64,000 nt of DNA from JAWPMV01 sp038527215 (GTDB lineage Bacteria > Bacteroidota > Bacteroidia > J057). A program made the translations under genes and the position numbers. The stretch spans positions 1-64,000 of the forward strand of contig JBCBGC010000016.1 in NCBI GenBank assembly GCA_038527215.1, read 5' to 3'. Below are positions 24,401-32,186 of the stretch, piece by piece; positions within the stretch are counted from its first letter, which is position 1; every line of letters begins with the position of its first letter. A model generated the notes under the pieces. The model did not search any database. It was not told the origin of the DNA and worked only from the letters and a program-made list of their open reading frames with translations.

Positions 24401-27069
24401 ATGCGGAGAATGCGCCTTCTCAACCTATTTATGCCTACATGGAACAGGTAGATCCGAAATACCTGGATCGACTGATGCGGGTAGGGCAGACCGGGAGAGT
24501 CAGTGAACTTTTAGGCTTTGCCGCTTCTGCGGAAGCCAAAATCTTTGAGTCCTGGTTGAATGATATAACGGATATTCTCCAGGCTTCTCCTCCCTCCAAT
24601 CAAAAGCTATCCCTGCTCGAAGCCATGCATGGTTGGGGCTTGAGCGTATACTACCTGGCCGGTGGTGCGGAGGCCAACCGGGAAATGGCAGAATTGGTGG
24701 TAGAGGAAATCGAACAAGCAGATTCGACCTTTTTCCTCCGCTATCGTCCCAACCTAAAATCCATCCTGAATGCCCAACTGGCCGCGTGTGAAGACTTATA
24801 CCTGCAGGCAGAGACCTACTACGCCGACTCAGCCTATACCAAAGCCCAGGAGATGTTAGACTCTGTGGATAATCGATGTGCAGACTTCGTCTATATCAAG
24901 GAACTGGCAGACACCCTGAGGGCCAGAATCGCCCGTGAGGTAGAGGACGCTGACCCCATCGAAAAGCTCATCCTGCAAATGGCAGACGGAGATGCCGAAT
25001 TTGCATTAGGGAATTACCAGGCTGCTCAGGATATTTATAACACCCTGCTCCTGGAAATCAAGAAAAACTTCCGCGAGTTAGCCACTACCTCAAACCGGCA
25101 GGTGAGAGAAGTGCAGAGCATGTTGGTCAGTAAGATTGATAAGGTCAGGATCGCAGTCAGAATCCTGAGTCGTGTTGAGGCAGCAGAAGTCTGGAATGAA
25201 AAACTCTTCCTTTTTGGAGGAAACTCAGTCCTGCGTATTGACCTGAAATCTGGGAAACTGGACACGGATTTCCCCAAGAAGTTGTTTGAAGCTTTCCCCA
25301 GGCTGACCAAAGACCTGAGTATTGGAATTCAGTCCGTGGTCTATAATGGCCGACAGATTCTCTTTTCCAATGGAAAGACCTCCTACGCCTATAATCCTCA
25401 AAACCAAAGTTTTTCGAGGGTGCGTGGCTTTGATGGGATTGAGTTTAATGCTGCTTATAGTTTGGGAAGAACCGCTACCTGGTTCCTGAACAGGGATGAA
25501 ACCTTCCAAATCCAGAATGGCCGGGCACGCAATACCTCCGCCATGTTTAAGGTGTGGAAAAATCTTCCCGGCAAGTGGGACCAGGATATCGATGCGGCTT
25601 TTACCATCCCCAATACGAACAAGGTTTATTGTATTAAAAATGCAAAGTACGTCCGGCTCGATCAGGTCAATCAGTCGATGGACCGCGGGTATCCTCTTTC
25701 TGTAGAAACCGACCTGATGCGGGATATCCTGGGGCCTTTTGTTACCAATACTACCTCCAGCAATCCTGTCTCGACCATTACCGGCGTGGCCAAAGGTCGT
25801 TTGATTGGGGCCTCTTATGAGGCTTTGATTGGGAAAAAAACCACGACAAAACCCAAAAGGCTGATTCGGTTGACTGCTACAGCTTCCCCTAACCTGAATA
25901 GTACCGTCAAATATCTCAACAGCCCCAAAAGCTCAGGAGGAGGTTTGGTAGGATACCATGCCCTGATTGGACGGGATGGACAAATCGTACAAATGATCCC
26001 TCTCGAAGATTGGGCTTACACCTGGGGACAGAATGTCAAGGAGTACAAAGGATTAAAGGGGAATACCCAATTGAGTGAAGCGACCGTGACCATCGGCCTG
26101 ATCAATATTGGCCAGGTTACACCCAACCGGGGGGGAAGCTTTAACGGCCGCTTCAATTCTGGCGTAGAAATTCCTGCCGCTGATGTCGTTACAGCCAAAA
26201 GCCGAGGAAGCATTTATTGGCAAAACTACCCACCTGCCCAAATCAAAGCCCTGGAAAACCTCCTGGAGGTAATCGGGAAAAACCTGGAGATCGATACCCT
26301 TTTGACCAATAAGGATATCAAGATTACCCCTGATGCCGTGATGGGGCCAGAAGAAGTACTGCCCGTTCAGCAATTCAAATCTCAGATATACAAGCTCAAG
26401 GTGAACCGCCAGGTCAGGGGAATCACGATCAGTTTTTATAATGACACCTACGAAGAAGTGTCTTTATACTCCATGAATAAGGCGAACCGGAGAACCCTCA
26501 GGACCCGCCTGGGCAGTGGCAAACGCTACGATATAAAGAGCCCGGAAGGGGAAAAATGGGAGATTGAAGGGACCAATCCTGTCAAGGTCTGGTTTACCTA
26601 CGAAACCAATGCGCAAGACCCACGGGTTGATATTGAACAGAGTTTTGATGGAAAAAGGAACCAGACCCTCACCCTGGATGAGCACATGAAAGAATTGACG
26701 GCGGCTTATCTAAAATGGCAGAACTACTTAAAATTAAAAGCCGCTAATTCCGTTTCGGAGGAAGATTACGAAGAAGTGCTGTCAAACTTCCAGTATCATT
26801 TAAATCTGGTCAACAGTCTCGTCGTGGCGGATGGGGAATATCTACCCCCACCCCCTCTGAGTAGCAAAACCGGCAAGGCGAACGATGTCAGTGAGGAAAG
26901 CAACTTGAGAACCCGATATCAGGAGCTACAAAAAAGAGTCTTGGATTATCAAATGCAGCAACAGCAGCAACAGCCGCAGCAGCAACAACAGCAACAGGCT
27001 CCCACCTACCAAAAGTATAAACAGCAACAGGTGCAACAGCAACGGAGCACCATCAGGAAAAAGAAATAG
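21433..27069 (+). CDS. Giant three-pass membrane protein: PKD, vWA-like, TPR-like, hemopexin-like and degenerate amidase/PGRP-like domains
   Basis: The product has 1878 residues. Order: 1-95 helical N-domain (LPLATLLSRL, ending near EEQQTFYRVFDEYF), like regions preceding vWA partners of MoxR; Pro run 95-102; TM1 ~111-134; two PKD-like domains ~165-240 and ~260-335 (YFWDFGDGTTS); TM2 ~361-388 followed by WKR; vWA-like domain ~465-600 (YLFLIEQNF, VVMEVFYYDAD, RLVVMSDGY) without MIDAS DxSxS; unknown helical region to 810; TM3 ~815-834; TPR-like helices ~870-1210; four hemopexin-like blades ~1247-1435 (IDAAFTIPNTNKVYCI...RGYP); amidase_2/PGRP-like domain ~1455-1645 (YHALIGRDGQIVQMIPLEDWAY) lacking the zinc histidines; Gln-rich tail. 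Positive residues put N-terminus and vWA inside, PKD and everything after TM3 outside. Confidence 0.85.
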   Translation: MADQQQHIVLPLATLLSRLQREGFSYGVDVHLQLQTVLRNLSEEVRQNPYELKWLIAPVLAQSVEEQQTFYRVFDEYFREEIQPLLDDGFAGLQPPPPPPPPEAPRWTMPRWLATTILAVCSLLVLYGLYRLIFQPQYQFHPNFEIQTENGRETATNPPYPMAYLGDSVMVVNLSNEREDTLGYQFIWRFGEGHDSLISASPQLYYQYQTAGNKQVRLTIRDRETGADSTLIRPVMVACPYQLNARFNFDWQATEKAAVPRVEDEITFTPDLIGGDTLAYFWDFGDGTTSEEIAPTHVYDSVGSYAVELRISRKNAGSNIPCGKDAEHEKIVSIARSVDQVGLNPIPLVVDPIKLPRSFTYWGILLLATLVGLILFGLGMLVLATRFLWKRTHPPELNGGDEGPYDIPFPKQDSLIAADRDLYDLANRLRMRRESSTQKIDLPGTIRKTIQSGGIPELAYRQTYRSSEYLFLIEQNFPENHLLRLFDRLLDVLDGEDVVMEVFYYDADIQVCWREGEDVTIKLSDLAQQYRQARLVVMSDGYHFLNPYEAKMESWVSQSLQAWTEEAILLTPVPVGDWGYKEKLLRDFFAILPIDLQGQLAMVDKFNADQLPDFETLRKDLERVIPDESETLQPYDLHSVAGLKDYLGANRFQWVAATMIYPYPNWNLTLAIGKALSLDEYLLTYENLLHIGRIPWMQDGDISKKLRLALLDELLPGYERIARETVVDMLHLAEKEMHKDAYAKRKSSIQELTNKFFLDPSDEKVAREVNRLWEHDMIADPVLRQQFERSNPNFAQKSPVAYLEDRYGLIRPREVAGVSIIGLVLFAIFSWFINQSDGQLDRIQTWTERFPLLEDSTFTKTLPVIEDSAAFWNNRAVRSYQEMVFKDSLPEEWTGFFPQYHWWRRALAWRERAGVADSTSLQNVSLTNYNLAVHFFEEKNYSEAGMAFFDAAFFGGAGLARANGQDIPYDSETLIDLARLNFDWTNLDPYAENAPSQPIYAYMEQVDPKYLDRLMRVGQTGRVSELLGFAASAEAKIFESWLNDITDILQASPPSNQKLSLLEAMHGWGLSVYYLAGGAEANREMAELVVEEIEQADSTFFLRYRPNLKSILNAQLAACEDLYLQAETYYADSAYTKAQEMLDSVDNRCADFVYIKELADTLRARIAREVEDADPIEKLILQMADGDAEFALGNYQAAQDIYNTLLLEIKKNFRELATTSNRQVREVQSMLVSKIDKVRIAVRILSRVEAAEVWNEKLFLFGGNSVLRIDLKSGKLDTDFPKKLFEAFPRLTKDLSIGIQSVVYNGRQILFSNGKTSYAYNPQNQSFSRVRGFDGIEFNAAYSLGRTATWFLNRDETFQIQNGRARNTSAMFKVWKNLPGKWDQDIDAAFTIPNTNKVYCIKNAKYVRLDQVNQSMDRGYPLSVETDLMRDILGPFVTNTTSSNPVSTITGVAKGRLIGASYEALIGKKTTTKPKRLIRLTATASPNLNSTVKYLNSPKSSGGGLVGYHALIGRDGQIVQMIPLEDWAYTWGQNVKEYKGLKGNTQLSEATVTIGLINIGQVTPNRGGSFNGRFNSGVEIPAADVVTAKSRGSIYWQNYPPAQIKALENLLEVIGKNLEIDTLLTNKDIKITPDAVMGPEEVLPVQQFKSQIYKLKVNRQVRGITISFYNDTYEEVSLYSMNKANRRTLRTRLGSGKRYDIKSPEGEKWEIEGTNPVKVWFTYETNAQDPRVDIEQSFDGKRNQTLTLDEHMKELTAAYLKWQNYLKLKAANSVSEEDYEEVLSNFQYHLNLVNSLVVADGEYLPPPPLSSKTGKANDVSEESNLRTRYQELQKRVLDYQMQQQQQQPQQQQQQQAPTYQKYKQQQVQQQRSTIRKKK
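26956..26997 (+). repeat. CAG/CAA microsatellite encoding poly-Gln
   Basis: Fourteen codons read six Gln, one Pro and seven Gln in mixed CAG/CAA, followed by more Gln-rich sequence (KYKQQQVQQQ) to the end of the giant protein. The tract lies in the predicted periplasmic tail and could vary in length by slippage without a frameshift only if it changes in multiples of three. Confidence 0.8.
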
Positions 27070-27073
27070 CTCG

Positions 27074-27931
27074 CTAATGAGCGCTTTCTGCTGCGAAGAA
27101 ATGTTTCTGTAAAAGTTCCATCACGCCAGTAGGGTTATCTTCCAGAATCATATGCCCTTCCGGCAAGATGTAATGCTGGCTATGAGGGACCTGTTCTACA
27201 AAATAAGGCGCTTGAGAAGCCGGGAGCGCGGTGTCTTTCGCGCCCCAGAGGATGAGCCAGCGGTTTTGGTGTTTTTGGGTATAGCGGCTGATCTCCGTAA
27301 AGCGTAGCCGCAAGCCTCCATACATATGCATAAAAGCAGAGATGCGATTTCTTTGTTCCGAAGTAGAAACGTTAATCCGGACAAATCGCAGTAAAAAGCT
27401 ATCAATCCAGCCGATCTGATGAACCCGCTGGGCCAGACCAAGCACGAAATTCGGTTTTCCCAGAAAAAACCGGAACACTGCCTTGCCCCAACTGCTGAAC
27501 ATGGCCACCCGGTGAAGAAAGTTGCTTTTGATGCCATCCGGCGCTATGAGTACCACATGCGGCACCGGCTTTGGACTCCTGAGTTGCATACACATGGCCA
27601 GTTTCCCCCCCATGCTGAAACCCATCAAGTAAATCTGTTTATCTGGAAAGCGGTCTTGTAGTTCCTGCCAAAAAGCATCCAGGAAATGCTTATCCAGGGG
27701 CTTCCGCTGGTCATGCCACTCCGTCTTTCCAAAAAGAGGCAGGTCTACCGTTAGGATTTGCCAGCCCTCAGGAATTTCTGAGAAGACCACCCGCCACATT
27801 TCCTTTACCTGTAAGTAGCCATGCAGGCAGAGCAACAGGCGCTTACCTTCCCCAGCCATCTCTCCCGCCAGGCGGGCTTGAGGCAGGTCCAGGGAAAGGG
27901 GGTGCCATACTACAGGGTTGGGACGAGACAT
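27074..27931 (-). CDS. Alpha/beta hydrolase
   Basis: The 285-residue protein has the hydrolase fold: oxyanion segment LLLCLHGYL, nucleophile elbow GFSMGG with S106, acid candidate D233 in LWGAKDTALP, and H260 in LPEGHMILEDNP. It lacks a signal peptide and is probably cytoplasmic. Substrate cannot be told from sequence; esterase, lipase or C-C hydrolase are all possible. Its stop lies 4 bases from the end of the giant gene in convergent orientation, so it is not part of that operon. Confidence 0.85.
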   Translation of the reverse strand: MSRPNPVVWHPLSLDLPQARLAGEMAGEGKRLLLCLHGYLQVKEMWRVVFSEIPEGWQILTVDLPLFGKTEWHDQRKPLDKHFLDAFWQELQDRFPDKQIYLMGFSMGGKLAMCMQLRSPKPVPHVVLIAPDGIKSNFLHRVAMFSSWGKAVFRFFLGKPNFVLGLAQRVHQIGWIDSFLLRFVRINVSTSEQRNRISAFMHMYGGLRLRFTEISRYTQKHQNRWLILWGAKDTALPASQAPYFVEQVPHSQHYILPEGHMILEDNPTGVMELLQKHFFAAESAH

Positions 27932-28038
27932 CTGGGTACAGGATGATGAAAATATAAGCGCAAATTTACCGATATTCCCTCAATCCTTCACGTAGGGAAG
28001 GATGTGGATCATAAGACCATCAGTTCCGGGCATTTCTC

Positions 28039-28509
28039 ATGCAAAAAATCCTATCTCTAACAGAATTACAACGTAAAGTCGCGGCCTGGCGGGTGCTGCA
28101 AGACGAAGTGGTGTTTACCAATGGCTGCTTTGATCTGCTCCACATTGGCCATCTCCGCTATCTCCAGGCCGCTCGTAAGCTAGGCGACCACCTGATCATC
28201 GGCCTGAATACCGATGCCTCGGTGCGACAGCTTAAAGGCCCTCACAGACCCATTCTGCCCCAGGCTGAAAGAGCAGAAATGCTGGCTGCCCTGGCGTGTG
28301 TGGATGCCGTGGTGCTTTTCGCAGAAGAAACCCCGCTTAGCCTGATTAACAGTCTTCGACCAGATATTTTGGTCAAAGGGGCTGATTATACCAAAGCTAA
28401 AGTGATCGGTGCCCCTGAAGTAGAAAGCTGGGGCGGCAGGGTAGAACTGATTGCCTTTGAAGCAGGCTATTCCACTACGGCGCTGATCGACCGCATCAGG
28501 CAGGGCTAA
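28039..28509 (+). CDS. rfaE2: D-glycero-beta-D-manno-heptose 1-phosphate adenylyltransferase-like (RfaE domain II)
   Basis: This 156-residue nucleotidyltransferase has VFTNGCFDLLHIGHLRYL (the HxGH motif), GLNTDASVRQLKGP and ILVKGADYTK, the standard RfaE/HldE adenylyltransferase domain without the kinase domain. It makes ADP-heptose from heptose 1-phosphate and ATP for LPS core, with a separate kinase encoded elsewhere. No other heptose genes are nearby. It ends at a hairpin shared with the convergent pdhA. Confidence 0.88.
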   Translation: MQKILSLTELQRKVAAWRVLQDEVVFTNGCFDLLHIGHLRYLQAARKLGDHLIIGLNTDASVRQLKGPHRPILPQAERAEMLAALACVDAVVLFAEETPLSLINSLRPDILVKGADYTKAKVIGAPEVESWGGRVELIAFEAGYSTTALIDRIRQG

Positions 28510-28535
28510 AAAAAAAAGGCTGCCCGAAGGCAGCC
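28510..28535 (-). terminator. Intrinsic terminator for pdhA
   Basis: A 7-bp stem GGCTGCC-CGAA-GGCAGCC (28518-28535) is preceded by ten As on the plus strand, which read as a T run after the hairpin on the minus strand. On the plus strand there is no T run, so rfaE2 may be ended less efficiently. Confidence 0.85.
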
Positions 28536-28560
28536 GCGGTTAATTGGGTATATCTTTTCG

Positions 28561-29577
28561 TTAGTCCATGATGTAGGGATAGTCGCCTACATACACATCC
28601 TCATACAAAGCACTTGGGTCTGGAAAGGGAGATTCTTCCGCAAACTTGACACTCTCTTCTACGATCTGCTTGATCTTGGCGTCAATCGCGGCTACTTCCT
28701 CATCGGTAACACCATCGTGCTCCAGCATGTGGATTTTTAGGTTAGCGATGGGATCTTTGTCCTTGTATTTGTTGAGCTCCTCGCGGGTCCGGTATTTAGC
28801 CGGGTCGGACATAGAGTGGCCTTTATAGCGGTAGGTTTTCATTTCTACCAGGTAAGGCCCTTTGCCACTGCGTACGTGCTCGACCACTTCCTGCATTTCC
28901 TTATAAACCGTCAGGACGTTCATCCCGTCAATCGGTCTGGAAGGCATATCGTAGGAAAGGCCCAGCTTGTAGAGATCCGTCACATTGGACGTCCGCTCTA
29001 CAGAAGTACCCATGGCGTAGTTGTTATTTTCTATCACAAAGATGACGGGCAGGTTCCACAGCATCGCCAGGTTCATGGTTTCGTGGAAAGCGCCCTGACG
29101 GGTTGCTCCATCTCCCATCATACAGACACAGAGAGTGTCTTCGTCATTGTATTTGGAAGCGAAAGCGATACCAGCTCCCAAAGGAATCTGACCGCCTACA
29201 ATTCCGTGGCCTCCTACAAAGTTGTGCTCTTTAGAAAAGAAGTGCATAGATCCTCCTTTGCCTTTGGAACAGCCGGTAGCCTTGCCGTACAGCTCGGCCA
29301 TACAGGCGTTGGCAGAGACACCGCGCGCCAACGCAGGACCATGATCACGATAAGCAGTGATCATTTTATCATCCGGACGAATCGCGCTCTCTATACCAGT
29401 TGCGACGGCTTCCTGCCCTATGTACAGGTGGCAAAAGCCTCGGAACTTTTGCTGCATATACAGCTGACTAGCCTTCTCTTCAAACTTACGCTGGAGGAGC
29501 ATTTGCTCAAACCAGTGCAGAAGTTGCTCTTTGGTGTGCTTTTCCTTTTTGGTAGATCGGGTTCTCGTTTTAGCCAT
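28561..29577 (-). CDS. pdhA: Pyruvate dehydrogenase E1 component, alpha subunit
   Basis: The ATG at 29577 gives 338 residues; a TTG two codons earlier is possible. The thiamine diphosphate motif GDGATRQGAFHETMN...VIENN is present, as are FCHLYIGQEAVA, TAYRDHG and the phosphorylation-loop-like YRYKGHSMSDPAKYR typical of PDH/BCKDH E1 alpha. The N-terminus (MAKTRTRSTKKEKHTKEQ) is basic and short. It decarboxylates pyruvate with an E1 beta subunit that is not in this window; the E2 gene at 57988 is of another 2-oxoacid dehydrogenase type or may be shared. A strong terminator follows. Confidence 0.93.
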   Translation of the reverse strand: MAKTRTRSTKKEKHTKEQLLHWFEQMLLQRKFEEKASQLYMQQKFRGFCHLYIGQEAVATGIESAIRPDDKMITAYRDHGPALARGVSANACMAELYGKATGCSKGKGGSMHFFSKEHNFVGGHGIVGGQIPLGAGIAFASKYNDEDTLCVCMMGDGATRQGAFHETMNLAMLWNLPVIFVIENNNYAMGTSVERTSNVTDLYKLGLSYDMPSRPIDGMNVLTVYKEMQEVVEHVRSGKGPYLVEMKTYRYKGHSMSDPAKYRTREELNKYKDKDPIANLKIHMLEHDGVTDEEVAAIDAKIKQIVEESVKFAEESPFPDPSALYEDVYVGDYPYIMD

Positions 29578-29754
29578 GTGCAAACAAAATTGCCAATTAA
29601 GGAGGTTATAAGCCGTGAAATTGAGGATTCTTGTGACAAATTACAAATAATCCCCCTGCCTTAAAACGGCTTTCTGGAATAAAAACCGCCGATCGCATTT
29701 TCCCCCCAAAAGAATTCGCTAATTTTAAGTATTCCCCGGCCTGACTGTGATTTT

Positions 29755-30957
29755 GTGGAAAAAAAATCTTCCTTATATCTGAGCCACTTGCAACTCACTC
29801 AGTTTCGCAATTATACGGAACTGCAACTGGCTTTTTCCGCAGGGATCAACTGTCTGGTAGGACCTAATGGAGCAGGCAAAACCAATGTGCTGGATGCCCT
29901 CTACTACCTGGCTTTTACCAAGGGCTTTCGCAATACCCAGGACCGACAAGCTCTGCAAAAGGGCGCTCCCTTTTTTTTCAATGGGGGCACCTTATTAGAG
30001 GGCAAAAAGAAAACCCTCATCCATTGTAATTTTGTGAAGGGGCAGGGCAAAAAAATCCTCATCAATAAAAAGCCCCTTAAAAAGATGAGCGACCATATTG
30101 GCAAATTGCCGCTGGTAGCCATTCTTCCCTGGGATACCGAACTCATCAATGGCCCTTCGGCCTCTCGTCGGCGTTTCCTGGACATGCTGATTTCCCAATA
30201 CGATCCGGCTTTCCTGTCCCACCTCATCCATTATGAGCGGCTGCTGGCTCAGCGCAATGCCCAGTTGAAACTCTTTCAGGAGCATCGCCGCTTCGATGTG
30301 GAGGAATTGAGTCTGTGGGATGAGCAGCTTACGGTACCAGGCATGGCCATTCAGGCGGGCCGCCAGCAATTTCTGGAAGACTTTCAGCCGGTATTCAACC
30401 GGTTTTTTAAGGAGATCGTGGCTGAAGAAGATGAAACACCTAAGCTGACCTATCAAACCCAGCTCGAAGATCACTCCAAGGAAGCCTGGGACCGCTTGTG
30501 GGAAGAAAGACGGGAAAAAGACCGGGTCAATCTCTATACCACCGGAGGGATTCACCGGGACGATTTGGTCTTTCATATCAATGAGCAATCGGTGCGCAAC
30601 TTCGGCTCACAGGGACAGCAGAAAACCTTTGTTATTGCCCTTAAACTCGCCCAGTATCAGCTGCTGCATGAGCAAACCGGCCGCTGGCCCCTGTTGCTGC
30701 TGGATGATATTTTTGATAAGCTGGACGAAACCCGCCTCCGTCAAATTGCCCGCTTATTGGATGAGGAAATCCGGGGCCAGATTTTTATTACTGATACCTC
30801 TAAAGCCCGCTTGGAACATGCGTTCGGCGCCTTTGGTCAGCGTGAACTAAGGTTCTTCCAGGTCAAGGATGGGCAGATTTCCAGCCCTGAAGCCCTTCCT
30901 GAGCCAGGGCAGCCCCAAAAGAAAGATCCCAAACGGAAGAAACCTTCCGGAAGCTGA
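29755..30957 (+). CDS. recF: DNA replication/repair protein RecF
   Basis: The 400-residue SMC-like ATPase has Walker A GPNGAGKTN, the RecF-specific LTQFRNYTELQL start, LPWDTELINGPSASRRRFLD, the signature FGSQGQQKTF (ABC-type QGQ) and Walker B LLLLDDIFDKLDETR. RecF with RecOR loads RecA on single-strand gaps. The start is GTG (29755). A short basic Pro/Lys tail (PKRKKPSGS) is extra. Its likely partner gene, a DUF721 protein, follows after 103 bases, as in many bacteria. Confidence 0.95.
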   Translation: MEKKSSLYLSHLQLTQFRNYTELQLAFSAGINCLVGPNGAGKTNVLDALYYLAFTKGFRNTQDRQALQKGAPFFFNGGTLLEGKKKTLIHCNFVKGQGKKILINKKPLKKMSDHIGKLPLVAILPWDTELINGPSASRRRFLDMLISQYDPAFLSHLIHYERLLAQRNAQLKLFQEHRRFDVEELSLWDEQLTVPGMAIQAGRQQFLEDFQPVFNRFFKEIVAEEDETPKLTYQTQLEDHSKEAWDRLWEERREKDRVNLYTTGGIHRDDLVFHINEQSVRNFGSQGQQKTFVIALKLAQYQLLHEQTGRWPLLLLDDIFDKLDETRLRQIARLLDEEIRGQIFITDTSKARLEHAFGAFGQRELRFFQVKDGQISSPEALPEPGQPQKKDPKRKKPSGS

Positions 30958-31032
30958 GCCTGCTTCAAATGGAAAAGTTATCCACGGAGCCGAGATTTAC
31001 CTTTCCCGTCAACGGGCCGCTATAAAAAAGTC

Positions 31033-31059
31033 GTACCTTTAGGATTAGACCAAAGGTAC
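31033..31059 (+). promoter_or_regulatory. Inverted repeat and promoter-like box directly before the DUF721 gene
   Basis: GTACCTTT (31033-31040) and AAAGGTAC (31052-31059) form a perfect 8-bp inverted repeat with an 11-base spacer, ending two bases before the ATG. The left arm contains TACCTTTA, close to the TAnnTTTG -7 box. It could be an operator, or an mRNA hairpin that occludes the start codon. Confidence 0.45.
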
Positions 31060-31060
31060 C

Positions 31061-31351
31061 ATGTCTCATAAACCTTATCTCAGTCTGGGAGATGCCATCA
31101 AGGCATTTTTGGATAAACACGGCTTAAAAGAAGAAGTGGATATTCAATCAATCATTCGTGACTGGGAAAGCCTCATGGGTGCGCCCATCGCCCAGAACAC
31201 CGAGAAGATGTGGTTCAATAAAGGCATCATGTATATCCGGATGAGTTCTCCCATCTGGAAAAACGAACTTCACCTGGCCCGGACCAAAATCAAAGAAATG
31301 ATCAACAAACGGGTAGGGCAGGACCTGGTTCAGGATGTGCGAATTCTATAA
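31061..31351 (+). CDS. DUF721 family protein (DciA-like)
   Basis: This 96-residue protein has the DUF721 pattern: LSLGDAIKAFLDKHGL, then IIRDWESLMGAPIAQNTEK, GIMYIRMSSPIWKNEL and LARTKIKEMINKRVG. DUF721 proteins include DciA, the ancestral replicative-helicase loader/operator, and are often encoded next to recF or dnaA. Helicase-related function is inferred from family and neighbourhood. Its last six bases overlap the end of the convergent pdxJ. Confidence 0.85.
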   Translation: MSHKPYLSLGDAIKAFLDKHGLKEEVDIQSIIRDWESLMGAPIAQNTEKMWFNKGIMYIRMSSPIWKNELHLARTKIKEMINKRVGQDLVQDVRIL

Positions 31352-32077
31352 AGCGTATTGAGATTTTCCCAGCGCCGCCTGATAGCGTCGGATGGTTTCC
31401 TCCAGCCCCAGGTAAATGGCATCGGTGATCAGTACGTGCCCGATAGATACTTCTTTCAACATGGGAAGCCTTTCCTTCAGCAATGGCAGGTTGTATAAAT
31501 CCAGGTCGTGACCTGCGTTTACTTCCAGCCCAATTTCATCCGCATAAGCCGCCGCCCGGGCAAAAGGCTCCACAGCTGATTCATCCCCCTTCGCAAATTG
31601 CGCAGCATAGGGTTCGGTATAGAATTCTATCCGGTCTGTCCCGATTTCTTTGGCCATGCCCAGCCGGTCCAAATCCGTTTCGATGAATATGGAGGCGCGC
31701 ACGCCTGCGGCCTGAATACGGGAAATGATGTCCAGGAGAAAATGCTTATGCCTGACGGTATCCCAGCCAGCACTAGAGGTGAGGGCTCCCGGAGGATCAG
31801 GTACGATGGTACACTGGGCGGGTTGGACCTCCTCGATCATGCGGAGAAAATCCTCAGAAGGATATCCTTCGACATTCAGTTCCACGGCCAGCGCTTCCTT
31901 GAGATCGTAGATGTCCTGTTTCTTTGCATGACGCTCATCCGGGCGGGGGTGCATGGTGATGCCATCCGCGCCAAAGCGTACACAATCCTGCGCCACCTGG
32001 ACCACATTGGGAAAGTCTCTCCCCCGGCTGTTTCGCAGCAGCGCTACTTTGTTAAGATTTACACTAAGAAGGGTCAT
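31346..32077 (-). CDS. pdxJ: Pyridoxine 5'-phosphate synthase
   Basis: The 243-residue protein has the PdxJ signature: LLSVNLNKVALLRNSRG, GADGITMHPRPDERH, the YPSED segment, CTIVPDPPGALTSSAGWD (usually VPE.R.E) and a C-terminal EVSIGHVLITDA. It condenses 1-deoxy-D-xylulose 5-phosphate with 3-amino-2-oxopropyl phosphate in vitamin B6 synthesis. Length is standard. Replacement of E by D in the VPD segment is seen in Bacteroidota members. Confidence 0.95.
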   Translation of the reverse strand: MTLLSVNLNKVALLRNSRGRDFPNVVQVAQDCVRFGADGITMHPRPDERHAKKQDIYDLKEALAVELNVEGYPSEDFLRMIEEVQPAQCTIVPDPPGALTSSAGWDTVRHKHFLLDIISRIQAAGVRASIFIETDLDRLGMAKEIGTDRIEFYTEPYAAQFAKGDESAVEPFARAAAYADEIGLEVNAGHDLDLYNLPLLKERLPMLKEVSIGHVLITDAIYLGLEETIRRYQAALGKSQYAL

Positions 32078-32127
32078 GAAAATTGAAATAGCCTGTAAAT
32101 AATAAAAAGGACAGCTAGGTTCAAAGA

Positions 32128-32163
32128 AAAAAAAATGCAGACAGACCGGGTAGGTCTGTCTGC
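32128..32163 (-). terminator. Intrinsic terminator of the Deg protease gene
   Basis: An 11-bp perfect stem (GCAGACAGACC / GGTCTGTCTGC, 32137-32163) with a GGGTA loop is preceded on the plus strand by nine As (32127-32135), which read as a T run on the minus strand. Confidence 0.9.
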
Positions 32164-32186
32164 TTTATGAAATCTTTTATCTATGC

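Noticed and set aside
25795..26382. Active N-acetylmuramoyl-L-alanine amidase
   Set aside because: The zinc-binding histidines at the first and last positions are missing, so catalysis is unlikely.
28816..29664. 282-codon plus-strand frame antisense to pdhA
   Set aside because: pdhA has intact thiamine-diphosphate motifs; the antisense frame has no recognisable features.
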